IMG/VR virus record: IMGVR_UViG_3300009073_000021
Coordinates: 1 to 44,381 of that record
Direction: 5' to 3' (one strand)
Length of the DNA: 44,381 nucleotides
Source of the DNA: a virus
Both the position numbers and the translations under genes were made by a program. Numbering within the stretch: the first letter of the stretch is position 1; every line of letters starts with the position of its first letter. Below are positions 37,636-44,381 of this stretch, in pieces. The notes under the pieces were generated by a model that saw only the letters and a program-made list of their open reading frames with translations, made no database searches and was not told where the DNA came from.

Positions 37636-40065
37636 TTACTTCGCAACAAGATTCTTAAGCTCCAAATGGAATTGGGAGTTGTATTCATATTCTGAAATTA
37701 AACCATCAGGGCGACCGATGTAGATCGTGTCAGATGATGTTTCAGCAAGGCCCTCGCATCCAATCACGATGGTTCGATCTGAAGTGCAGCTCGAATTAAT
37801 GCTACTATGAATATGTCGCGCAGGTTTTTTAATTCCAAAAGCAAACTCTTGATCGTCACATACATTTCCTAGGTCAAGATTGACGTACACAAGCCCCACG
37901 CCTTTAGATGTGATTTTCAAAACGCGGAGACCATGCACTAGGTCACCCGCTTTTGTATCCGCAGGGACGCGCATGTGAGCCTGTCCGATGACTTCAATGG
38001 CGGTCCATTCGGTCGGACGCTTAGAGCGAGGTACAAACGGCCCCCCCGCATCACGCAAGGCGATAAATTCTGCAGTCTCTTTGGGCAGGTCTTCGAAGAC
38101 GGTTTTGGTGTACTCTTCCAGAGAATCCGGTTGCCCATCTTCGCCCTCGACTTTGCGAACCAATATTTTTTCAACCTCGACTTCTTCGGTAACAAGCTCA
38201 CCAAACGCCCCGCGCTCAAAGCGGGGAACACCACTAAATTTGGTGTTTCCCAAAAGGACCGCGCAGGCCGATGGTGCACGTGCTACGGTGTCGGCATCGC
38301 CTTCAAAATCTGCGGTCACCCCAAATTCCTCGGTGGTAATCAAAACCTTAAGAGGGGTCCCGGGCTTATGCGGAACACCGTCGAGGTTCTTCCACATTTC
38401 GGAAACGCCCGGAAATACAACCCCGCCTGTAAACGCACCGGAAATATCCATGTTTCCGGTGGGAGTAGAAAACCGTCCCGTGCGATTCGCGGTTGAAGGC
38501 AGGGTGCCACCAAAGGCAAAACCCCAAACCGTTGCATTCGGATCGTTAGCCTCGGTGCGCTGGCTGTTAAGCAATGTTGTGCATGATCCACCCAGTGCGT
38601 TGTTGTCGTTGATGTTACTTTCTCTGCTGGCGATGACGGCTGCGTCGTCAACTTCGAAAAGTTCGCACCGACGGGATGAGTAAATTCCACCAACATTAAC
38701 GGCACCGCTCAAGGTATTATCCACCCCGTGTACCATGCCACAATTTAGGTTTTGACCTGAAACCTCAAACTGATTTTGCCCTCCGAAAAAGGCGGTTTGA
38801 GTAAGCCCAGCGAGAACATTGTTTCCGGTGATCGTTGATGCTCCTGCGGACCCACTGCAACCCTCAATACCCGCAATCTGCAACGAACCATTTACACCGA
38901 TATATTGTGAGCCACCAACATGAATCCGGCTTGGATTTGTATTGCCTCCGCCATCAATCAACATTCCCAAGCTCCCATCAACCGCGATACGAAAACCGCG
39001 CTGGATTTCAGAGGTTCGGGAAGCGGTTGCAATGTTTTGCCCAACCCCCAAAACCTTTGAATCAACTGAAGCGATGGCCGTGCAACCGCCAGCCGTTACC
39101 GATCCTTGAGCCTCACATCGAACGCAGTTAAGAATCCCGCTGGGGTGCTTGGTTGTAACCTCTTGGGTATTTCCATCGTCGGAGTCCAAAGCATTTACCT
39201 GCAAGTCTCCTTGGTGGGGGCTCAATACGTGAGGGATGCCAGCTGTACCAGTTCCTCCAACACCAAGAGCGCGTTGCAACGTCAAATCGTAATACTTACC
39301 AGCTGGAACGTGGCTATCGCCATGGTGCCCAATGTATCGCCCAAGGAAAGTTTCAGGTACGCAAGCCGTAGCGACGGCAACCGTTGAGGTCGTAGCCGAT
39401 CCATCAGCGTTCAGCGCAACCGTGTCAATCGTTCCGCCTGCAATGACTACAGAGTTGCTGTAGGTAACCCCGTTGCCTTCCTCGTACTCAAAGACCAGAT
39501 TTGTACCATCATCGAGGTAGAATTCAGGAGTCCCGCAACAGGCCGGTTGAATTGGCACAATGGTCTCAACTCCACCCGCGTTATGCACGATGCTAGTCGT
39601 ATTGCCGTCCGCGTCCGTCAAATAGGTTAAGGTCGAGATATCAGGCTGAGGAAACAGAATGTCCGTCGAACCAGCAAGGCCCACAAACGTAAAGCCATTG
39701 GTCACACCGCCAACAACAATCGGCTCAAGAGAAGCGCAGACAGGACAGGAATCAAAGACGGTCACCTTCCCGTCAACTGCTGTATGCGTTACCTTTACGG
39801 TTCCATTCTCGTTGGTCGTTACAACCAGCGAATCAGTCGGAAGGTTCGCAGGAAAAGCAACCCCGTTTTCGATAATCGTCAAGACGCCATCAACGATCGT
39901 CACGCCCTCGATGCAACACGCATCACCGCCAGCGTTCGTCGAGGTATTCAAGGTCAAATCACCTTTCACGATATAAGTATCGCCACAGCTTTTAACCGTG
40001 CCACCACCCGCGAAAGAGGACAACGAGGCCCCCAGAAATAGAAGAGAAAGTACAAGATGCTTCAT
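37636..40065 (-). CDS. Tail-fibre-like protein with signal peptide and peptidase-G2-like end
   Basis: The 809-residue protein begins with a Sec signal (MKHLVLSLLFLGASLSSFAG). A Cys-containing beta-rich N-terminal part and a repetitive beta-helix/trimeric head follow (about 270-530, many GG and short N/S/T turns, e.g. NNVLAGLTQTAFFGGQNQFE). Residues about 545-715 resemble the peptidase-G2 autoproteolytic assembly domain of phage fibres, notably FVPRSKRPTEWTAIEVIGQA. A final beta-rich domain ends NLVAK. It should form a trimeric receptor-binding fibre, but export signals on fibres are not usual. Confidence 0.75.
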   Translation of the reverse strand: MKHLVLSLLFLGASLSSFAGGGTVKSCGDTYIVKGDLTLNTSTNAGGDACCIEGVTIVDGVLTIIENGVAFPANLPTDSLVVTTNENGTVKVTHTAVDGKVTVFDSCPVCASLEPIVVGGVTNGFTFVGLAGSTDILFPQPDISTLTYLTDADGNTTSIVHNAGGVETIVPIQPACCGTPEFYLDDGTNLVFEYEEGNGVTYSNSVVIAGGTIDTVALNADGSATTSTVAVATACVPETFLGRYIGHHGDSHVPAGKYYDLTLQRALGVGGTGTAGIPHVLSPHQGDLQVNALDSDDGNTQEVTTKHPSGILNCVRCEAQGSVTAGGCTAIASVDSKVLGVGQNIATASRTSEIQRGFRIAVDGSLGMLIDGGGNTNPSRIHVGGSQYIGVNGSLQIAGIEGCSGSAGASTITGNNVLAGLTQTAFFGGQNQFEVSGQNLNCGMVHGVDNTLSGAVNVGGIYSSRRCELFEVDDAAVIASRESNINDNNALGGSCTTLLNSQRTEANDPNATVWGFAFGGTLPSTANRTGRFSTPTGNMDISGAFTGGVVFPGVSEMWKNLDGVPHKPGTPLKVLITTEEFGVTADFEGDADTVARAPSACAVLLGNTKFSGVPRFERGAFGELVTEEVEVEKILVRKVEGEDGQPDSLEEYTKTVFEDLPKETAEFIALRDAGGPFVPRSKRPTEWTAIEVIGQAHMRVPADTKAGDLVHGLRVLKITSKGVGLVYVNLDLGNVCDDQEFAFGIKKPARHIHSSINSSCTSDRTIVIGCEGLAETSSDTIYIGRPDGLISEYEYNSQFHLELKNLVAK

Positions 40066-40067
40066 AA

Positions 40068-40379
40068 TTAGTTACCCTTTTTGGTGTTGCGTTTAGCGGT
40101 TTTTGCAGGAGCTTTCGACTTGGCTGGCTTCGCAGGATCGGCCGCATCCTCGGATTTTGGTTCTTTCACATCGACCACGACGTCCTTCTCGGAAATCAAT
40201 AGCTCGATGGCAAAGATCGCCTCAAGCGCAGCAATATGATCCTCAACGGTAAGCGTCTTCTTAGCAACCAGCTTCTTCAAAGATGCCGTCGCCTGGGCCA
40301 TGGTCTGAGGCTCTTCGGCCCCAGCTGGTGCGAAGCTCAACAGCCCCGCCAAAATAAATAATGAGAGTAAAGTTTTCAT
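40068..40379 (-). CDS. Small exported protein
   Basis: The 103-residue protein has a Sec signal (MKTLLSLFILAGLLSFAPAG, then AEE), a helical middle (LKKLVAKKTLTVEDHIAALE) and a Lys/Pro/Ala-rich tail (KPAKSKAPAKTAKRNTKKG). It lies between two fibre-like genes and could be a periplasmic chaperone or small subunit for them. The function is not known. Confidence 0.65.
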   Translation of the reverse strand: MKTLLSLFILAGLLSFAPAGAEEPQTMAQATASLKKLVAKKTLTVEDHIAALEAIFAIELLISEKDVVVDVKEPKSEDAADPAKPAKSKAPAKTAKRNTKKGN

Positions 40380-40397
40380 GTTTGATTAGGAAAAGGA

Positions 40398-41681
40398 TTA
40401 GAGAAGAGAATTATTGAAGTAGTCTCGACCGCGATTGGTATTCGCCGCGCTTAAGGTGGTCGCCCAACTACCAAAACCATATACAGATCTGGTATTAAAT
40501 GCAGTCGTGATCCGAGCCAAAGCAGACAGCTTGGCGCGATAATGATTTCCGCCTGTCAGCGTCAGTGTTGATTGAGAATCAACAGAAGACCCATAAACCG
40601 TAGTGACCGCCCCTTGATAATTGATAATCGCAAGGCTCGTCACCGAGTTGTAATAACTTCGGATGCTAGAGGCATCGCGAAAAATCTGGCTGGCGGCCGA
40701 TTCTACCGCATCATAATATTGCCTTACCTCATTGGTATTAAAATTACGTCCCCGCCCCCGCGCAGAAAAGTCGCAGCCATAAACCAACCAAAGACCGCTC
40801 CCAGCCTCCGCACGCGCCTCAGAATAGCCCGCCCAAGCAGAGTAATAGAATTGATTAAGCCCCGCGTACTGCCGATGCGTTCCGTAAGACCCAAAATCGC
40901 AATAGTAAAACCACTGACGAGTCCCGCTATAAAAATAAATCCTAGAAGACGAATCAAAGGTAGATCCGTAAGATCGAACGTCATCCCGATCCCGAAAAAG
41001 CCAATATGCCTCTGACGCCATCTCATGGTAAAAGATCCGCACATTCGTCGACCGCTCCCCGTAAATCCGACTCCGACTCGTCATCGTCAAAGCACGGATC
41101 AACACCGCCGCATCATCCAACTCAAGAATCGCATCGTCAACGATACCAGAGGCCCGAATATAACCCGACGCCCCACGGATATCCGTCGACGACTCCGACT
41201 CAAAACGATTATCGTCCAGGTCAATCACCGGATCGCAATCACAAAGCAGGGTCGCCTCACGCACATGATTCCCAGTCCAAGCCGTTTCAGCCCACGGAAA
41301 GCGATCCACGGCAAGGCCCGATTGATCCTCGACAATGTTACCCCGATTGTCTTCCAGAGCCGTCAGCCGCCCCGTATCCAGGTCATACCGACCCCGCCAA
41401 CCCGAGTTGTCCAGCGACGTAAAAACAACCGCATCAAAACCAAAGGTACCAACGCTGTCAGCCCGCAGGCAGATGCCCGTAACCATCCCAGCCGTCAGGC
41501 AACCCCGAGCGTAATCCGTCACACAATACGTGCAACCCGCGACAAGAGTATCTGAATTCCGCAAGGCCGCGATCTGCGCCCGAGTACCGGTCGTAACTTC
41601 GCATTCCCCGCCCCCGCTAGCGGACTGGTCCGAAGCAAAAGCGACAAAAGGAACGAGTAAAAATAAGAGAAGATATCGCAT
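40398..41681 (-). CDS. Exported beta-helical fibre-like protein
   Basis: The 427-residue protein starts four bases after the upstream stop with a signal peptide (MRYLLLFLLVPFVAFA, cut near SDQSA). A short domain with CTYCVTDYARGC leads into a long repetitive part (about 160-410) rich in Tyr, Arg, Ser and Phe, with recurring strand-turn units such as SRIYGERSTNVRIFYHE and STLTLTGGNHYRAKLS. This is the look of a right-handed beta-helix fibre or adhesin. The high Tyr/Arg content is unusual. Confidence 0.7.
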   Translation of the reverse strand: MRYLLLFLLVPFVAFASDQSASGGGECEVTTGTRAQIAALRNSDTLVAGCTYCVTDYARGCLTAGMVTGICLRADSVGTFGFDAVVFTSLDNSGWRGRYDLDTGRLTALEDNRGNIVEDQSGLAVDRFPWAETAWTGNHVREATLLCDCDPVIDLDDNRFESESSTDIRGASGYIRASGIVDDAILELDDAAVLIRALTMTSRSRIYGERSTNVRIFYHEMASEAYWLFRDRDDVRSYGSTFDSSSRIYFYSGTRQWFYYCDFGSYGTHRQYAGLNQFYYSAWAGYSEARAEAGSGLWLVYGCDFSARGRGRNFNTNEVRQYYDAVESAASQIFRDASSIRSYYNSVTSLAIINYQGAVTTVYGSSVDSQSTLTLTGGNHYRAKLSALARITTAFNTRSVYGFGSWATTLSAANTNRGRDYFNNSLL

Positions 41682-41685
41682 AATA

Positions 41686-43899
41686 TTACTCCACTGGGCG
41701 AAGCCCAGTCCATTGAAAGTTACCGCCAGCGAGCGCAAAGGCAGGCAAGAGGCCCGTCACGCAATCGCTCTCTGTCGCATTGTAAGAAATCGAATCCACC
41801 CGCCTCCCCGTCCCGAGCTGGAACCCGCCATTGATCGTCGTGATCCCAGAAATATTATTGATCGTCACCGACTTCAGCCCCGCAGGAACCGAACCCGTAC
41901 CGTTCGCATAAACGTGCGTCACTGGTAGTTTATTACAGGTCTTATCCAAAATCGACTGAAGCAGGGCCAGTACAGGGTCGCCCGCATCAGGAATTAAGTC
42001 GCCCGAATCGCAATCAACAAAGCCACCCACAAGCGGGTAATCGCTCAAGGTACCCGCGCCATCATCAAGCTGATAGGTCCATGTGGCATCGCAGGTATCA
42101 AAATAACCAATAATCGAAACCCAGTCACTTGCGTTCGTCGATGCCACATCATCGCAGCCGAAAACCACCTGTTTCGGACAAGTTGCAGCGGGAAGCTCAG
42201 GCACCGCGCCACAAGCATTAATACAAATCGGAACCTCAGTGATAACGTCCCCATCCGCATCCGTCCAAAAACTATCGCAAGCGTCATCACAAGAGACGTG
42301 ATGTTTTACGTAAACCACCGGAGTTTGAATCGCCTGAATCACCAAATCGCGGACATACTTCCCGCTGGTAAACGTACCCGCCACCGGAACCGGATCGCCG
42401 GGGCAAACCCGAAATCCAACATAGCGATAATACATGTCGGCCAAGACAACATCTGGAGCAGGAACCCCGCCACAGCCAACCGGAGGATTAGAGCCAGGAA
42501 TCTGACAAAAAGCCGTAACCACCTGCGCCCAAGGCATGATGCCAGACAGCCCCGTCGCGGTCTCATTAACTTGAGCCGTCCAATTCGGCTTCGACGTATT
42601 CACAAAAGAATTTACCGTGCCATCGCTAAAGGCAATCGAGATCGTACCCCCTTGCCGACGCATAAAAGTATTATCGATGCCCCCCTCAACAAAAGTCTGA
42701 CAGTACTCCAAAACCTCATAATCGCAGGCAGGATTCTTATTCGACACAATCAAGCAATGATTCGTGATGTCGCTCAGATCCACCGGCCCCTTGTTCGTCG
42801 CAACCAAGCAATCACCATCCGCCTGCGTAACCACAACCGTTTGGATTCCGTCATGAGTAGTCGTGACCACGCCCGTGATATGAACCGGCAATGGCTCATC
42901 GACGCAAACAGTGACCTTCCCCGTAATCGGAGGCAACGAAGCAACATCAACCGTTCCGGTCACAGCAAGAGGATCATCGGTGCAAACTTCAACTTTACCC
43001 GTAACCGCCAAAGGCTGGCCAACGATCTCAACCTTACCCGTAACCGTAACAGGTCCATCAATAACAACCGGAGGCAGACTCGTAATGATCAAGCCATTCG
43101 TGATCGCCAACCCGTCCGCCAGCGTATCGCCAATGCCATCAAGCTTTTCGCAAACGTTAGAAAGCGCAGCGAGCTCCTGCATCAAAAGGTCGATCTCAAC
43201 CAAATCGTTCGACTTCGCAGTCTCCCAGCAATCCAAAATCTCGCACTCAAACGGAACGACATCCAAGTCATCCATCGCGATAACCGTAGGCGGACAGTCC
43301 TCGTTCTTCAAAAATTCGGGACTCGGGACATATGGCGAATTATCCAAGGTGCAAAACGAAATGCCATTCGGATCCTTCAAGGCAAGAAAACAGGTGCCAT
43401 CGCAGTCCGTAAACGAAGCGCTCACCACATTCTGAACCGTGCTCGTTCCGTTCATCGACTCCAAAAGCGCATCGATTTTCGCACATAAATCAGTCAAATC
43501 CACATCTCCGCCGACGCCTGGCCCAACGCCTGGCACAACAGGACAAGGCACATCAACACATTGCAGCTCGACACTCGTCGCAGCCGGAGCCACCGCAACA
43601 ATACAACCAGTCAACAGCCTGACCGGAAAACAAGCCACCGTCCCCGCCTCAAAACTACCAAGCAGAGACATCGTGCCCTGCCGGCACCACCAGAGTTCAA
43701 CCGTACCCGAACCCGAAGCCTGCGCCTCAATCCCAGTACAGCCGGACTTCCAGAAAGCCTTTTTACCTCCCCCGCGAAAGTCATCGGCCGAACAATCATC
43801 ACAGGTTGGCGTCCCTTCGGCCAAAGGTGTCAACGGATACCACTGACCGAAAACGGACGCGGAAGCGAATAAGCTGAGGAGGATAATAAATTTTGTCAT
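41686..43899 (-). CDS. Exported Cys-rich fibre/baseplate-like protein
   Basis: The 737-residue protein has a signal peptide (MTKFIILLSLFASASVFG, then QWYPL) and many cysteines. Residues about 275-355 hold repeated short strands PVTVTGKVEIVG, PLAVTGKVEVC, PLAVTGTVDV, PITGKVTVC, as in phage tail-spike and fibre shafts. The C-terminal 80 residues (NGTGSVPAGLKSVTINNISG) resemble a small domain common on phage baseplate proteins. It starts a transcription unit two bases behind leader-motif copy 4. Confidence 0.7.
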   Translation of the reverse strand: MTKFIILLSLFASASVFGQWYPLTPLAEGTPTCDDCSADDFRGGGKKAFWKSGCTGIEAQASGSGTVELWWCRQGTMSLLGSFEAGTVACFPVRLLTGCIVAVAPAATSVELQCVDVPCPVVPGVGPGVGGDVDLTDLCAKIDALLESMNGTSTVQNVVSASFTDCDGTCFLALKDPNGISFCTLDNSPYVPSPEFLKNEDCPPTVIAMDDLDVVPFECEILDCWETAKSNDLVEIDLLMQELAALSNVCEKLDGIGDTLADGLAITNGLIITSLPPVVIDGPVTVTGKVEIVGQPLAVTGKVEVCTDDPLAVTGTVDVASLPPITGKVTVCVDEPLPVHITGVVTTTHDGIQTVVVTQADGDCLVATNKGPVDLSDITNHCLIVSNKNPACDYEVLEYCQTFVEGGIDNTFMRRQGGTISIAFSDGTVNSFVNTSKPNWTAQVNETATGLSGIMPWAQVVTAFCQIPGSNPPVGCGGVPAPDVVLADMYYRYVGFRVCPGDPVPVAGTFTSGKYVRDLVIQAIQTPVVYVKHHVSCDDACDSFWTDADGDVITEVPICINACGAVPELPAATCPKQVVFGCDDVASTNASDWVSIIGYFDTCDATWTYQLDDGAGTLSDYPLVGGFVDCDSGDLIPDAGDPVLALLQSILDKTCNKLPVTHVYANGTGSVPAGLKSVTINNISGITTINGGFQLGTGRRVDSISYNATESDCVTGLLPAFALAGGNFQWTGLRPVE

Positions 43900-43901
43900 C
43901 T

Positions 43902-43930
43902 TCTACTTAAAGGTCGCGAGTTATACCCCC
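43902..43930 (-). promoter_or_regulatory. Late-gene leader motif, copy 4 (exported fibre operon)
   Basis: On the minus strand GGGGTATAACTCGCGACC then TTTAAGTAGA, AG and ATG. Together with copies at 5208, 12336 and 14280 it links the fibre operon to the same control as the head and tail units. Confidence 0.7.
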
Positions 43931-43949
43931 AAACCTGTGATTCCCCCGC

Positions 43950-43997
43950 CTGCCACTCAATGGCAGGCTTTTTTTCGCCCCTGCCACTCAATGGCAG
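43950..43997. terminator. Paired palindromes CTGCCACTCAATGGCAG, third locus
   Basis: The 17-base palindrome occurs at 43950-43966 and 43981-43997, 31 bases apart. The first is followed on the plus strand by CTTTTTTT, yet both flanking genes are leftward. As at 14280, a leader motif starts about 20 bases further along the leftward transcript. Confidence 0.6.
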
Positions 43998-44008
43998 ACC
44001 TGCGCAGA

Positions 44009-44381
44009 TTATTGCGGAGAATAAACCGGCTTGCCTTTTTTCACGTTTATTTCGTTATGCCAGTCGATCATGGCTATTTGCAGCGCGTTTGGTTCGTCGA
44101 CGATTTCGAGGAGCGAAGGGACTTTTCGGAGCGTCTCCAGCTTGCATTCGCCGCAAGGGATTCGTCCTGCAAGAGCTTCGAGGACGCGCCGCCTCCGGGC
44201 TTCTGGCTGGGTGTGCAGGTCGTGGAGCTCCCGCCAGATCGGCGCGGCCCATTCGTCAGAAGCGACCAGTTGGAGTGGTGCCGGAGGAAGTGGCGCCCGA
44301 GTAAGTGGCGCTGGAGGATCGGAACAAGGGGCAGGGCAGCGGTCCGCGTTGTAGTCGTACTCAATTACGACTGCCTCCCCT
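44009..44381 (-). CDS. Tail-region protein, 5' end outside the window
   Basis: An open frame enters from the right edge and ends at TAA (last residues GKPVYSPQ). The visible 124 residues are Pro-rich at first (PAPLTRAPLPPAPLQL) and then helical with IPCGECKLETLRK and IDWHNEINVKK. If the window is circular, the frame extends through an ATG at 23-21 (MCSNCIALG) and gives exactly 132 codons including the stop, partly overlapping the Cys-rich gene. No family is recognised. Confidence 0.75.
   Translation of the reverse strand, partial: GEAVVIEYDYNADRCPAPCSDPPAPLTRAPLPPAPLQLVASDEWAAPIWRELHDLHTQPEARRRRVLEALAGRIPCGECKLETLRKVPSLLEIVDEPNALQIAMIDWHNEINVKKGKPVYSPQ

Noticed and set aside
37975-38683. Long plus-strand frames opposite the fibre genes
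   Set aside because: They are mirror frames of a GC-biased coding strand, with Arg/Ser/Pro-rich products and no ribosome sites; the same holds for the long frames at 42298-43488 and 13177-13929.

Overview
The window reads as an essentially complete temperate tailed-phage genome (or a circularised prophage) of the HK97-head, long non-contractile tail (siphovirus) type. The diagnosis rests on a tyrosine integrase, an S24 repressor with a divergent small regulator, a lambda-like replication module, a GpA-type large terminase, a lambda-type portal, a ClpP-type head protease, a major capsid protein and a coiled-coil tape measure; no sheath or contractile baseplate genes were seen. The host is not named by the sequence. 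Sec signal peptides and lipoboxes on several late proteins argue for a Gram-negative-type envelope.

Layout. Virion genes lie on the minus strand and read right to left: ParB-like regulator, MazG-like protein and lipoprotein (20.7-19.0 kb), ParB-methylase fusion, TerS, TerL (18.9-15.2), a self-contained three-gene accessory operon (15.2-14.3), connector, portal, protease-scaffold, capsid, decoration (14.3-9.5), a vanadium haloperoxidase-like enzyme (9.45-8.48), neck and tail genes (8.5-5.9), a plus-strand accessory pair (5.3-5.9), tape measure and distal tail genes (5.2-1). The tail series runs off the left edge and the fibre-like series enters at the right edge (44.4-35.8), followed by a metzincin and possible lysis genes (35.8-33.9). 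Reading frames at the two edges fit an exact circular junction, with one gene spanning it.

Control and early genes. Integrase (plus, 20.95-22.38) faces small minus-strand genes (23.3-22.4). The switch at 24.0-24.1 kb pairs a repressor with a ribbon-helix-helix (RHH) N-terminus and an S24 self-cleaving domain against a divergent 54-residue RHH protein. The rightward early operon (24.1-33.9) is a chain of small, translationally coupled genes, then a sliding-clamp-like protein, a DEDDh exonuclease, an excisionase-like protein, a three-unit structured repeat array, an O-like initiator with iterons inside its gene, a C5 methyltransferase gene overprinted in a second frame, a DUF669 single-strand-binding-type protein and a DnaB-type helicase.

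Most unusual points: two recognisable proteins encoded in different frames of the same 825 bases (30.7-31.5 kb); the RHH-based immunity switch; the haloperoxidase-like gene inside the head-tail module; five consecutive fibre-region genes with N-terminal export signals; the three-copy repeat with variable cores (27.7-28.0 kb); a four-copy motif abutting late gene starts; and three pairs of identical palindromes spaced about three helical turns.
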